A DNA stretch of 64,000 nt from Tachypleus tridentatus (GCF_004210375.1 NC_134833.1:142964127-143028126), one strand, 5' to 3'; counted from the stretch's first letter, positions 1 through 11,262 are shown. Numbers and translations are program-made. The notes: generated by a model not told the origin, from the sequence alone.

Positions 1-1236
1 ACTCGTTTGCAAACTGTCACTCATAATGCAGTACATCTATCGATTTCCACTTCTGTTAATTTCTTAATGATAGTTAATGATTGTCTAACGTGCTTAAAAC
101 TCAGCATCACTACTTTTTAACTGTTGGATATACCAGAGCACTCTCTTCTAATGTTGCTTCCATGTACTGATGAATTCCTTGCTGTGTCGTTTCCTTTTAA
201 GCAAAATGTTTTATTAAGTAACAATGTTCGATCTCCCCCATGTCGTTTAGCACTGCTCACTTATTCACTTCAAACATCAACAATACACAAAACAAGCTGG
301 TTAAGTCATGTGTTGTTTACTCATAAAAATGTTCCAACTTAACATTCATCAGAAAGAAAAATCACACATTCTATTTTTTTTCTAGATCAAGCCACGAACT
401 TTTCGGAAAACCCTCGTATCTGAATGTATTTGTTGTTTTATATAAGATCGTAAATCTTCCATTAACCATATTCTATGCTAACACATACAGTATATGTAAA
501 GAAAAACTGATTCGTATTTTTAGTTGTCCAAACAAGGGGCTGAAATGTAAAACTTATTCCCACTTCTGGTTTATTTTCTGTGGATGTTTTGTACAAATAG
601 TAACTTCATCATCTCGTCACTGTTGTACATGTCTTCCCATTATTATTCCAATACTGCATACCGGAATAAGATATGGCAAAAATTTGGTCATTTGGAATGT
701 AGGCTTAGGTTTAGATTAAAACACAAAAAGAGCGGTTTAAGGGGGTAACACACCATAACAAACATCACGTTATTAAATAAACAGTTTAAGCTCACCACAA
801 CAACCGTAACACCATGCGTTCATTCTCCAACTTCAAGAATGGAGGAAATATAGGATTTGAATTTGAATGAATAAAACAAGGTGGAATTCATGGTTTCGTT
901 TTGAGGCTAGTGACTAAACATACACTTGATTCTGTTACAAGTTATAGATTGTACGTACAAGTAAGGGAGAATGTTTCTAAAACAGATACGACTTTTCGAT
1001 CACTGGTGCAATCAGTAAGGTGGAGAGAGAACGGTTCAGTACTAAAACAAGGTAGCACTTGTAAACAAAACCAGTTTTCAATATTCTTATCTGTTAGATT
1101 ACATCTCTAGAGGGAGCTGCAAAGCTGTTAAACCTTCTATCCGTTTCTCTGGTCATTCAGTATTCGTTATCCCATGTGTTAACGCTGTGGATCTGTGGAT
1201 TATCAAATTGGATGGTTATGGATTACTCTTTAATTA
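1..1236. other. AT-rich sequence, no gene seen
   Basis: No coding exon, RNA gene or recognisable repeat was found. The short open frames show no family resemblance and no splice context. It may be intron or 5' flank of the XKR gene downstream, whose 5' exons are missing from the window. Confidence 0.5.
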
Positions 1237-1450
1237 TGCCCGGCATGACCAGGTGGTTAAGGCACTCGACTCGTAATCTGAGAGTCGCGGGTTCGAATGC
1301 TCGTCACACCGGACATGCTTCCTTTTTTAGCTGTGACGGTAAAAGAGTAGCCCAAGAGTTGGCGGTTTGTGGTGATGACTAGCTGCCTTCCCTCTATTCT
1401 TTCCCTGCTAAATTAAGGGCGGCTAGTGCATATAGCATATATCAAAAACA
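1237..1450 (+). repeat. SINE family A (tRNA-derived)
   Basis: A tRNA-like head with an A-box-like GACCAGGTGG and a B-box GGGTTCGAATGC is followed by the family body (TAGCCCAAGAGTTGGCGG, GACTAGCTGCCTTCCCTCTA). The segment after the head is internally deleted and the 3' end is degraded. A family B copy follows within 40 bp. Confidence 0.85.
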
Positions 1451-1473
1451 AACTCATTAATAAAAAGAATAAA

Positions 1474-1577
1474 CCCCTTCACTGACACAGCGGTATATCT
1501 GCGGACATACAACGCTAGAAATTGGTTTTCGATACCCGTGATGAGCAGAGCACAGATAGTCCATTCAAAACAACAAC
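1474..1577 (+). repeat. SINE family B
   Basis: Contains the family B landmarks CAGCGGTATATCTGCGGA, ACAACGCTA, TTTCGATACCCGT, GCAGAGCACAGATAG and the tail CAAAACAACAAC. It is mildly diverged. Confidence 0.8.
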
Positions 1578-1639
1578 TTAAAAGATTATACAAGTTCCAT
1601 TTTACGACCATTGTAAGTTAACAAATAAGTCAAAGAGGT

Positions 1640-2228
1640 TGTAGTCTTGTTTATCCCTTAACCTCCTCATCAAAAGTACTTTTATCGATTCTCTCTCTCC
1701 TGTTGTTTATACAGATACATAAACTCAAATCAGTAAACACAGAACATTTGTTTCTTGATTCACGACAACTCACGTAAACCTGATGCTTCTATTGGTTTCT
1801 AGACTTTAACGATCAATCTTGAGACAAGACAAAAATGTTGCGATATGAAATTATAAAAAACGGAGTAATTATCAAACGGTCTTTCTCGTTTGGTTGTTGG
1901 TGAATACAAAGCTACATAACTGGCTATCTGTGCTGTTCCCACTATCAGTATTGGAACCCGCTATTTAGCTGCCTAAGTATTTAGACTTATCACTAGGGTT
2001 CCAGGAACACAGTCGCTACTTATATCCTTTCTGACTCTAACAATTGTGAGTTGTGAGGTATAAACATCTCCCTACCGCCATCCTGATGTACGTTCTACAC
2101 GTTACACATATAAAAGCTTATTGAGTTAGATGTGGTACAATGGTCAACTTGCAAGGACTGAATACCAGACTGTTTATGTTCCGCATCCCACCGTCACAAA
2201 GACGCGCTGCGTCTTATAAAAACTATTC
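1640..2228. other. Unannotated AT-rich spacer
   Basis: No gene, tRNA or repeat was recognised by eye. Confidence 0.4.
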
Positions 2229-2236
2229 TGACTCGA

Positions 2237-2479
2237 TTGTTTCTTTGTTTGTTTGTTTTTTGTAATTTCGTGCGAAGCTACACGAGGACTATCTGTGCTA
2301 GTCGTCCCTAATTTAGCAGTGTAAAACTAGAGGGAAGACAATTAGTCATCACCACCCACCCATTACTCTTTTACCAACGACTGAAAGGGCGAGTATGTTT
2401 GGTGTGACAGGGATTCGAACCCGTGACCCTCGGATTACGAGTCGAGTGCCCCTAACCGCCAGCCCATGTCGGGCCGTTT
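2237..2479 (-). repeat. SINE family A with 8-bp flanking repeat
   Basis: On the reverse strand it reads tRNA head, body and AAAC-rich tail. The tail lies at the low-coordinate end. The octamer TGACTCGA occurs at 2229-2236 and 2480-2487, consistent with a TSD, though it is short. Confidence 0.85.
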
Positions 2480-2489
2480 TGACTCGACA

Positions 2490-3289
2490 CGAGGACCGAT
2501 GTATGTAGAAACACTGTTAAATAAAAAGGCTTCTATTGTTGTGACTCGGCATTAGGACCGACGCGGCTATATAATATATTTTGGATAAATAACAAGCCCT
2601 ACTGGGGTGTCCACACAGATCAATACATCACGATTCAGCATAGCATAAAAGAAGAAATCCCTAACACATAGTCATTAAAGTCTCGTCAGCTGCGAATCAT
2701 CTACTTTTATACATAACAAAGCCAGTATCTGCTTTGCAAATGAGAAGAGGTAATAATAATTCGTGCCAAAACCGAGCCAGCACAATACTCGAAAGACTCC
2801 TGGTGTCGGCCTACGTTATTGCAGCGTTGAAATAACAGTTTCATTAAACGTCATTCCTAATTCATCAATGCAAGATATTTCTTATAATATATGATATTAA
2901 AGGCGCTTAAAGCAGACTGATGTATGACAATTGAGACTAATGTTCTCTAGAATGGCTGTCATTCAATTACGTCAAAGCGCGTTTACTAAACTCGAACAAC
3001 ACAGGGCGTTGCTTATATGTAGAGTAATGAGAGTAGCACACTAACTTGTAATTCTTTGTTCAAATGACTCACGCAAAACCGTAAATCATATACCATACAT
3101 TTCTTTGTTCTCCGTGACAACAAGTCCAAGTGGCCACGGTATATTCGCTAAAATAATCCAGTCTGTGAATTAACTTTAATTATTCGCCCTGTACAGTATT
3201 AACATTTAACCATTATTTACTGAACGTTGAATGTGCTGCTTCACACCTTATAAATATCCATATAATTATAATAAATTATATAAGTATTC
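2490..3289. other. Unannotated spacer
   Basis: No coding or structural feature was recognised. GACTCGACACGAGGACCGA at about 2481 recurs imperfectly near 2541 (GACTCGGCATTAGGACCGA), a short local duplication. Confidence 0.4.
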
Positions 3290-3299
3290 ATCAGGAAAT

Positions 3300-3418
3300 G
3301 CCCCCCGCTAGTACAGCGGTATGTCTATGGATTTACAACGCTAAAATCAGGGGTTCGATTCCCCTCGGTGGGCTCAGCAGATAGCCCAATGTGGCTTTGC
3401 TTTAAGAAAAACACACTA
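3300..3418 (+). repeat. SINE family C with 10-bp TSD
   Basis: A complete family C element: CCCCCGCTAGTACAGCGG head, ACAACGCTAAAATCAGGG, perfect B box GGTTCGATTCC, CAGCAGATAGCCCAATGTGG and an AAAAACACAC tail. The TSD ATCAGGAAAT is at 3290-3299 and 3419-3428. Confidence 0.92.
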
Positions 3419-3502
3419 ATCAGGAAATAGGAGACACGTTTCATTCTGAATTCTCGATCATTCAAGAATTAAATTATTTGTTCGTAACGTATGGACTATA
3501 TA

Positions 3503-3567
3503 TGTTTGTTTGTTTGAAATTAAGCAAAAAAACTACACAATCTGTGCTTTGCTAACCACGGGTATCG

Positions 3568-3570
<3 letters not shown>
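3503..3570 (-). repeat. Truncated SINE family B
   Basis: Reverse-strand family B tail and middle (AATTAAGC, ATCTGTGCT, CCACGGGTATCGAAA). It stops abruptly where a (TA)n tract begins, so the tRNA-like head is missing. Confidence 0.7.

Positions 3571-3601
<31 letters not shown>
3570..3601. repeat. (TA)n microsatellite
   Basis: About 15-16 perfect TA units lie at the broken end of the family B copy. Confidence 0.97.
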
Positions 3602-3603
<2 letters not shown>

Positions 3604-3989
3604 ATCTTCAGCTAGATCTTCTATAGCTTTCAGCTCCAGTTTGGCTTACTGAAAGCTTAACACTTTGAAGACCAGCTAACTACAATAATTAACTCTGCGA
3701 TGTGGTCACAATGTCATTTGAGGAGGAGGTAGAGATAAGTCATCAGTAGGACCCGTTGAAGGATGAAAAGTGGACACAACAGCAGAAACCCCTTTACTTG
3801 TAAGGGAACAGCCATCAAATCTTCTGTAGTCGATATTTTTATTTTACTGCAACTACCTAGGACTACTATCTTCTTCACTGTTACTAGGAAAATATATTTA
3901 TATTAGAAATATGAAATCTTCCTATAGCTGCATTTAATCTATGGTATTTTGATTTATATACTAATAGAATACCACACTTTGTAATTTCT

Positions 3990-5045
3990 AAACACCCATT
4001 CTATCTTAGAGCAAATTATCCTGTAAAATTATCTACTGTAGAAGATAAAGAATGTATCCTCAATAATAGCAAATCACCTACTTTAAGTGTGTCTAGGTAT
4101 ATCTGAGAGTTGTAGGATTGTTGCTGTCGCTTCTGGGCATTTTCAACATTAGATCTTGCCTTCTGTAAAGCTTCTTGTAATTCTGTTGTTTGCTCATCTA
4201 CAGTTTGAGATGTTGTTGGGTATTTTGTCTCAAGAAAGAAAGGCATCACGTTTCAAGTGAAGTTTAGCTGGCGTGTACCCTATGGACTCATGAAGGGGAG
4301 TTTTATAGGTTAGAGAAAATTCAGATGCACAATTATCCAAAGTTCGATTTTTCTTTTCAAAATAAGCAAATATCATTCTTCCAATATTTCAGTAATTTAG
4401 ACTGAGGATGAAATGGAGCTGTAAAGATGTGTTTAATTCTCATAGTTTGGGAGGTTTATTCCATCAAATGAGATAAAAATTGTGGGCCATTATCAGATAG
4501 AGTCATTGGAATGCCATATCTACACAATTATTCATTAATAAATTTTCTGACAATCATCTTCAGAGTTATAATTCAACCCATTTACTGAAATAATTTGTTA
4601 CAAACAACAAATAGCTATTTCCTGACTGTTTTTATAATATTTAGTGGTTTAACAAATACGGCATGACAACATATCATGTTTAATGTCCTTTCTCGTACCA
4701 CACCAATGACCACCTTTGGATACTTTGCCTACTATTTTATGAACACCTAGATGACCAGCCATAGAATGATGATGCAGTTCGATCAACATCACCAGTCTCA
4801 GTGATTTGAAGTTTAGAGTTACTTCGTTTTGCTGAATGAAGTGTAATCTAGTAGACAAGATACAGTCAAATCTTTAACAACAACAAAACATTGATTCGCC
4901 ATGTTATTTGTTACCATCAGTTTTGCTTCAAGATATCTCAATGGTTGACAGTTTGTCATTCCATCTATAAGACATCTGTTACCTTTACTCAAAGTTTTTA
5001 GTTGAAGTGTTTGATCATTTCTCTTAGTTTATTGCTATATACTTT
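3990..5045 (-). mobile_element. Ty3/gypsy-like retrotransposon remnant lacking RT
   Basis: Reverse-strand translation gives, in element order: a protease-end-like stretch (CLLDYTSF and the following LNFKSL, about 4800-4960); directly after it an integrase zinc-binding motif (HHHSMAGHLG followed by CRIC, 4649-4780); an integrase core piece (SDNGPQF and HPQS, about 4390-4500); and a post-integrase basic segment ending in GDLLLLRI (4016-4249). Stops and frameshifts separate the pieces. The reverse transcriptase and RNase H normally lying between protease and integrase are absent. No LTRs were identified. It is an inactive fossil; gypsy-type is inferred from domain order and motifs. Confidence 0.75.
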
Positions 5046-5282
5046 CATATAATACTAAATAATACGGCCTACTAATTTCACACCAACAATTTTAGGGTTA
5101 GGTGCGCAGATCCATTTCAGTTGTTGTTAGATAATTAATGGAGTGTTTTACTTTCACAGAACTCAAAACCTCCTTATTTATCCTTGTTCTTCTGTCACGA
5201 CCGTTCTCCTTCATTTCTATGTTCCCTATTTAAATATTTTTTTCTTTAAACAGTACAAAGATAAGTGCTTTATTCGATTACA

Positions 5283-5557
5283 GGCCCGGCATGGCCAGGT
5301 GGGTTAAGGCGTTCGACTCGTAATCTGAGGGTCGCGGGTTCGAATCCCTGTCGCACCAAACATACTCACCCTTTCAGTCGTGGGGGAGTTATAATGTGAC
5401 GGTCAATCCCACTATTCGTTGGTAAAAAGAGTAGCCCAAGTGTTGGCGGTGGGTGGTGATAACTAGCATTCCCTCTAGTCTTACACTGTTAAATTAGGGA
5501 AGGCTAGAGCAGATAGCCCTCGAGTAGCTTTGCGTGAAATTCAAAACAAACAAACAA
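5283..5557 (+). repeat. Full-length SINE family A with 12-bp TSD
   Basis: A near-consensus 275-bp copy. The head GGCCCGGCATGGCCAGGTGG has an A-box, the anticodon-position region reads CTCGTAA as in tRNA-Thr(CGT), and the B box is GGTTCGAATCC. The body and AAAACAAACAAAC tail are complete. The TSD TATTCGATTACA is at 5271-5282 and 5558-5569. Confidence 0.95.
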
Positions 5558-5569
5558 TATTCGATTACA

Positions 5570-6460
5570 AGAACAACGTCGTAGGAAACTATTAAGGTGC
5601 TTAGTTTTAATCACTTCACTATTAAAAGTTTCTTGTTAATTGTTCCAGTGAGACTCGTATTGTTTAGTAAACTTAAGCACATCAGAACTAAATGTAACAA
5701 AATGGAATTATAAGTATTCTCGTAAAGAAACGTCCAGTTGTGATATCATACATTTTACAGTTTCTCTTTCTGTAGCTTCAGAGTTCCATAGCTTATAAAT
5801 TTTCATAGTTTTCCTTATAAATGTCTCAACTCACACTACAATTAAAGAGTTCCTTAGTCAATTCGATGTTACCTAACACCTCTGGCTTTGTTTCTTTAAA
5901 TTCTCCCCAGTTTTGAAATCCATTTCTGATCTGAAAACCTTCCACTATTCTAGTGTCCGTCTTCTCAAACAAGAAACTGCAGTTCTCACCCATTTAGTCT
6001 CAGGTTAATAATAAAATCGAGTGACAAACAATAATTCACTTATTATCCGTGAATATCCCTTTTTATAGCAGAGTATTTATTCGCTGAGTAAGGCGCGAGA
6101 GTACAACCTCATGTGATTATATATTTGCATAATATTCTGCTACATTAATAATATCTGTACATCACGGCTATGAAAGCTGATGTCAGTTTCATTATGTGTA
6201 CACTTGAATTTTGCATACAAATGATTAGCTAGAAGGTAAATTAATATTTTAATGCAACTAAAAATCAATAGATAATGTAAACGATATAAGTTAATAATAA
6301 ATAACGATGAATATAACTGTAATCACAAGCTGCCTTCCTTCCAGCATTCTTCTTCGTAACAACTTTAATCCTATCTAGTTAGGGGTCAGCCAATAATTTT
6401 CTAAGTCGAGAATTTACAGATGGACGGCAGGACCAGACAGCAAATATATTGGACGAACAT
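5570..6460. other. Unannotated AT-rich spacer
   Basis: Nothing recognisable; no supported exon. Confidence 0.4.
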
Positions 6461-6464
6461 ATTC

Positions 6465-6536
6465 GGCAACAGGTATTCGAACTCGCGACCCTCAGGTTGC
6501 GAATCGAACGCTCTAACCACCAGGCTATGTCATGCC
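6465..6536 (-). repeat. SINE family A tRNA-head fragment
   Basis: Reverse-strand head only, with A-box and B-box regions (GTATTCGAACTCGCGACC on the + strand). It abuts a forward-oriented family A tail, so it is either a rearranged copy or two independent fragments. Confidence 0.7.
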
Positions 6537-6537
6537 C

Positions 6538-6607
6538 ATCTTCCCTCTAGTCTGTCACTGCTAGCGCAGCTTGCCCTCGTGTAGCGAAATTCAGAATAAA
6601 CAAACAA
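6538..6607 (+). repeat. SINE family A 3'-end fragment
   Basis: Forward-oriented tail (CTTCCCTCTAGTCT, CCCTCGTGTAGCGAAATTCA, AAACAAACAAA) joined head-to-tail in opposite orientation to the fragment before it. Confidence 0.7.
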
Positions 6608-6673
6608 AATCTAGACTTACTATCTGTCCTTGCATTGTCAGTTTTGCTCATTTTGTTTACTTGTTTTTAACAC

Positions 6674-6803
6674 AATGCCTCCCAGTGGCACAACAATATG
6701 TCTGCGAAGTTATAACGCTAGAAACCGGATTTCGATACCCGTAGTCGGAAGAGGACACATAGCCCATTGTTTAGCTTTGAGCTCGTTTACAAACAAACAA
6801 AAT
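6674..6803 (+). repeat. SINE family B
   Basis: CCCAGTGGCACAACAATATG, ATAACGCTAGAAACCGG, TTTCGATACCCGT and the tail with AACAAACAAA. Moderately diverged. Confidence 0.8.
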
Positions 6804-6820
6804 GTTAATATAAACCACAC

Positions 6821-6888
6821 AGTGGTTTGTCTGCGTTCCATTCAGCGCGGGAAATCGAACTCCAAATTTTAGACGTCGCAAGTCCGCG
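6821..6888 (-). repeat. Unclassified tRNA-like repeat fragment
   Basis: The reverse strand reads GACTTGCGACGTCTAAAATT, then a B-box-like GGAGTTCGATTTCCCGC. It resembles a SINE head but is not family A, B or C. It is cut by the family C insertion that follows. Confidence 0.4.
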
Positions 6889-7003
6889 TGTGTTTTTTGT
6901 TATAAGAAAGCCACATTAGGCTATCTGTTGAATCCACCGAGAGGAATCAAGCCCCTGATTTTAGCGTTGTGAATCCGTATACTTACCGCTGTACCAGCGG
7001 TGG
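6889..7003 (-). repeat. SINE family C inserted into another repeat, 11-bp TSD
   Basis: Complete reverse-strand family C. The TSD GCAAGTCCGCG lies at 6878-6888 and 7004-7014, inside the older tRNA-like repeat, so the order of insertion is visible. Confidence 0.9.
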
Positions 7004-7103
7004 GCAAGTCCGCGAACAAATCGCTATCCTACTGGGAAGGGGGGCTCTCATTGTAAGATCCGAAACATCACTTATCCACAGTTTCGAAATGTTGTATTTC
7101 TAG

Positions 7104-7372
7104 ATACATTGAACTCATGATTTACGGGCTTCGAAGCAGAAGAGATCGGAGACAAAAGCAGCGTAAGGCAAGAGAGTGGGACCTGACGTTCCGGAGGACC
7201 CCGGAAAATACAACTGACGACAATGTTGACTACTGCCAGCTAGCCATTCAAGAAGATAGGGATACAGCCCTCCTGTCGCTTTTCGAGAGCTTCATGGAGT
7301 CTGCGCCTCAGCTAGTTCTCCAAATTTACATTTTGGCAGAGAGGGGAGTAGTCCCCCAAGACCTCTGGACAG
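7104..7372 (+). CDS. XK-related protein, penultimate exon
   Basis: Internal exon of an XK-related (XKR) multi-pass membrane protein. It begins after acceptor TTTCTAG and ends at donor ACAG|GTTAGT in phase 1. About 89 residues are encoded: YIELMIYGL, a basic loop (SRRDRRQKQRKAR), then LFESFMESAPQLVLQIYIL. The E-S-A-P-Q-L-V-L-Q block is the hallmark of the XKR family. Joining to the next exon at 8607 keeps the frame (G+TC gives Val). Some XKR members (vertebrate Xkr4, 8, 9; worm CED-8) act in phosphatidylserine exposure; which subgroup this belongs to cannot be settled here. The N-terminal exon or exons were not found in the 7.1 kb upstream. The first in-frame ATG (7117) lies inside the exon and is unlikely to be the start. 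Confidence 0.9.
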
Positions 7373-7713
7373 GTTAGTGTTGTCGTCAGAAATGCAAAAC
7401 AACGATCTAAGTATAGTAAATTGAGAAACAACTATTTGTAAACATAATAAAATAATTGGGGAGCCTACTACATATTTCGACAGAACATTGGTCTGTCTTC
7501 CGTCAAAACGAAGTATACTCCCCAAAAACAAAACTAATTAATTTACTGTTATTTTAGCATACTGTATTAATGACCATAAATTTCTCCATTTTTGCGTACA
7601 CGAAGTCACACCGACGAAAGAGATTGCTACAGTTATAATATATTTAAGACTTCTATATACTAGTACTAATAACTTTTGCTTTGTAAATATAACATCATTA
7701 CAGAAACATTCAT

Positions 7714-7982
7714 TAAATGGTGAGGCTGTTAAAGAGCTCTAGACTCGCAATTTGCGAATCGCAGGTTAGAATCCTTGTCACCAACTATACTCGTTCTTTC
7801 AGTCGTAGGCGCGTTACTATGTCATGGTCATTCCCATTATTCGTTGGTAAAAGGTTAGTCCAAGAATTGGCGTTTAATGGGCATAGCTTGCTGTCCACTC
7901 TCTTGTCTACAATTACTGAATTAGGGATGGTCATAGCAGATAACCCTCGTTGTAATTTTGGGCGAAATTCAAAACAAACCAA
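7714..7982 (+). repeat. Diverged SINE family A in XKR intron
   Basis: An old copy within the 1.23-kb XKR intron: GCGAATCGCAGGTTAGAATC head, CATTCCCATTATTCGTTGGT body, GGCGAAATTCAAAACAAACC tail. The open frame across it is repeat-derived, not a gene. Confidence 0.8.
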
Positions 7983-8264
7983 ACTGTTCACGAAACGCTA
8001 ACAGATGAAATAAAAGCTATTATTAATAGCTCCTGATTGAAGCCAGTTAACCAAACAAATCAGATGTAAAAAAAAAAAAAGCTGAAGATATGAAGCTAAT
8101 TATACATAACAAATTAAGTTTGTTTAATTAAGGATCTACATAATTAATAGCAATAATTTAAAGGCAGACCGATATCATTATTTACTTTATAAATAAGACA
8201 CCACGAAAACAAATAGCATAGTACTAACTACTACGATGTTACGTATAATTACACTTTACCAAGA

Positions 8265-8577
8265 TATAATCCTAATATATTTATTAAGAAATAATCCTGA
8301 TATATCTACTACTACTATCAAATAATGATCTATTTATCAATAAGTTACTCTGATATATCTACTAACAAATACTGATACATTTACAAATAAATAATCCTGA
8401 TATATCTACTAACAAATAACAATCTATTAACCAATAGTCCTCATATATTTACTAATAAATACTGATATATTTACCACCAAATAAATCTGAAATATTTACA
8501 AATATATAATGATATATTTACCAATAAATAACCCTGGTATCTCTACCAATAAATAACGATCTATTTACAAATAAAAA
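8265..8577. repeat. Degenerate AT-rich tandem repeat beside the XKR acceptor
   Basis: About 10-11 imperfect copies of a roughly 26-30 bp unit around GATATATCTACTAACAAATA. The array ends about 30 bp before the exon start at 8607, so it occupies the branch-point side of the intron. Confidence 0.75.
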
Positions 8578-8606
8578 GTCCTAATTTTTTTTGTGTCTCT
8601 TCACAG

Positions 8607-9214
8607 TCATCATCCAAATAGCATCCGTGACGTCATCACTGTTCGAATTGTCCTGGTCCTTGGCGTCGTACCACCGAGCTCTACGACGGTCAGTACAGGA
8701 CAAGCGAAACATGACCTGGGGCGGCACAACTATTCAGTTCCTGTGGCGATATTGCACCATAGCGGCCAGGGTCCTCTCCTTGGCTCTCTTCGCTTCGGAA
8801 TACGGTTACTGGATGTTCCCAGTGTGCATCGGGCACTGGGGTATCATGACAGTGTGGGTGATGCATCAACAGACCAGCTTCTGTGATACAGAGACTGGAG
8901 AGAAACGCCAGTGCGAAGAGTACCTGTTTAACATGGTCATTGGAGCGGTATACCTGTTCTGTTTCTTGAACGTCAAGGACGAACCCACTCGTCTGAAGTA
9001 CCTGGCCTACTACATCATCGTTTTCATTGAGAACTCGTCGATGATTGTCTTGTGGTACCTTCGGACTGGCCCAACTCTATGGTACCATCTGCCTGCTCTA
9101 GTCGTCGACTTTATCAGTTTCAGTTTGGGTATCATATTCATGCAGCTTTATTACCGCTTCTGTCATCCTGAATCCAACATTCCCTGTAGGGACCGTCCTG
9201 CATCTTGTTGCTAA
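8607..9214 (+). CDS. XK-related protein, terminal exon
   Basis: Starts after acceptor TCTTCACAG and ends in TAA; about 202 residues. It contains the family features: LSWSLASYHRALR with the following K-R-N-M, FLWRYCTIAARVLSLALFAS (transmembrane), GHWGIMTVWVMHQQTSFC, LFNMVIGAVYLFCFLNVKD, YYIIVFIENSSMIVLWYL and a last hydrophobic span around VVDFISFSLGIIF. I count four to five membrane segments, as expected for the C-terminal half of an XKR protein. The tail after the last span is short (ends PASCC, a possible palmitoylation site) and shows no DxxD caspase site like those in vertebrate Xkr8 and Xkr4. Codon use is more GC-rich than the surrounding AT-rich DNA, as expected for a conserved exon. 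Confidence 0.93.
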
Positions 9215-10160
9215 GTGCTATAGTTACGCCATTGCTTCGAGAGGCTGGTTTCTTATTTATTGTAAGGACACAGTTTCCTAAAGGCACTTCTCACAAGTTG
9301 TGACATAATTTAAATATTACAGTCAAATTTCAGGTGCTGAGGTGTGTGGCAAAGGTCCTTACGTCTGTGACTTAAGTGCTGTGACTCATATAGTATATTA
9401 TACTTGTACCGCGGTTGTTAAATGTGCCACGGTTACAGCTACTATTTATGTAAATGTTGACACAATAATTGTGTCACAATGGTGTGTATGTGTTTGACAA
9501 TTTCTTGGAATCGTGACACTTGTTCTTCGTGTCGCATCTTTTGTCACAAACATGTCTCTCTTGTTGTATGTGACACATTTCGTAAAGCAGTGGCATACAC
9601 TGCACTGAAGCAAATCCGGCATCTTTTGTTTTCTATCATATGTTGTTGTTTTTTTCATAAATCACTTAAGCATTGAGCAAGACAGCAACTAGAGACTTCT
9701 AGAATTAAAGCAATGCTTGGGATTTTGTTGAATCTAAAAGAGTTTGTGTAAAATCATAGCCTCGAGTTACTTCGTAACTAGAAAACAGTTGTCTCTACAC
9801 TGACTAGTTTTGCTGACTGTGACACGTTTCTCATAAGTTAAGCTTGCTACTAAAGTAACCGCAAAATGTTTTTTTCCTTATGTCGACGCAGTCCGGTGAT
9901 TGCGACGCACTTTTTCTTGTAAATAAACGTCTCACAAAGATTATGGCATACGTTTCTTCATTCCAACATAATTCAGTGATTCTGACACACTTTTTCTTAA
10001 TACTGATGTGTCTCAGTGACTATGACACACATTTTATGTGAATAAACACTTCCCAAAAACTAGGACCCACTTCTTTCCTATTTTGTTTATCATGACGCTT
10101 TCCAATTACTGCGACACTCTTTCTTATTGTCCAATAAATATTTGACTGAGCTCTAGTGAT
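9215..10160 (+). other. Probable XKR 3' UTR and flank with TGACAC-rich degenerate repeats
   Basis: No coding signal after the XKR stop. TGACAC or its reverse GTGTCA, with close variants, recurs more than ten times. Roughly 80-110 bp related blocks begin near 9893, 9971 and 10082, sharing GACACACTTTTTCTT. AATAAA hexamers at 9922-9927 and in the later blocks could serve as poly(A) signals, but none can be chosen from sequence alone. Confidence 0.4.
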
Positions 10161-11132
10161 TGATGCGAGACAGACGTGTTATGTCTTTTTGCGTCACCTA
10201 ATTTCCACATGCTACATATAACCTTTCTTCGTAACTTTTGAGCGACTAGTTACTGGCGGACAAATACGTTAGTACTGTCTTTGTTTACAAACAAACCGAC
10301 GTTTAGAGAGAAGTGGGCTTACATACAAGTACACATAAAACGTTTAAATGATGAACTACAACAGATGTAGCTAGTATATTTTCATTAAATGTGAAAAACT
10401 ATTAACAACATGAAAAACAAACTTATGCTTACTGTACTTATAACTCTGGGCTAGTTCGATGTTTTGTACCAATAAAGTTATAGGAAAACAATGTTGGGCT
10501 TTTGTTGTTGTTAGAAAGGGTCACTTTCCTTTGGAAAAAAATCCAAACAATTACAAGCAAGTTTAGAAATATTTGAAACTAAAGAGAGAGATAAAAAGAG
10601 TAAAAAAGAGGACTATACTTATACGTTTTTCATTATTATAATGTTTGAAAGTAACGGAGTTCGTGATAGGGCAAAAGCTTAAAAATCTTTTATCTTTTCT
10701 CGTTTCTTATTTGTGCATTTCGGAAACAGATCTAGAAGCAAAAACATTCTCAAATGGCCCTAAAAATTAAATAATTAAAGAAAATTATTATAGGCTACCA
10801 GCAGAAATGCAATTAGAAGCCAAAATGGTGTATCTTTTTTTCTAGATATTAAGTAATTAAAGAAAATTACCATCAATTATGAAAAATATTTAATTAAAAA
10901 GAAAACCAAAGATGTCAATTTATTAAGGAGAGAGATTTAGGAATATCTAGACCAAAGGGCGGTAGATATCACCACAGTATTTGTTTATTTCGGATGTCCA
11001 CACAAAGCAATACAAGAGCTATATATCTACGCTTTATTACTGACTGGTAGACTAGTGAAAAAAACAGCTAGCTAATCAATGACACCCACGCCAACTCTAG
11101 GGTTACATTAATCGAATAATGGAATTCGATCG
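10161..11132. other. Unannotated AT-rich spacer
   Basis: No gene or element recognised. AATTAAAGAAAATTA recurs at about 10775 and 10855. Confidence 0.4.
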
Positions 11133-11262
11133 TCTTTCTTATAACGCAACCACGCCCCCCTAAGAGAAGTGAGTGATTTTGGGGCAACGGAACGGAAAGC
11201 GAGCCGTGGAACTTCAGATTCATAGTTCGGCACTCTAATCGTTGGGCCACACGCGGATTCCC
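11133..11262 (-). repeat. tRNA-like repeat head, fourth family
   Basis: The reverse strand reads GCGTGTGGCCCAACGATTAG (A-box region) and then CTGAAGTTCCACGGCTCGC. It resembles a tRNA-derived SINE head distinct from families A-C, and may be related to the element at 34885. Confidence 0.4.

Noticed and set aside
1262-1312. Possible functional tRNA-Thr(CGT) genes within family A heads
   Set aside because: The anticodon-loop text CTCGTAA fits tRNA-Thr, but the stems do not pair well and every copy continues into the SINE body, so these are retroposon heads, not tRNA genes.
7717-8001. 94-residue open frame in the XKR intron
   Set aside because: It lies entirely on a diverged family A SINE.
8593-8886. 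97-residue frame overlapping the XKR terminal exon
   Set aside because: It is a shadow frame of the conserved XKR reading frame.
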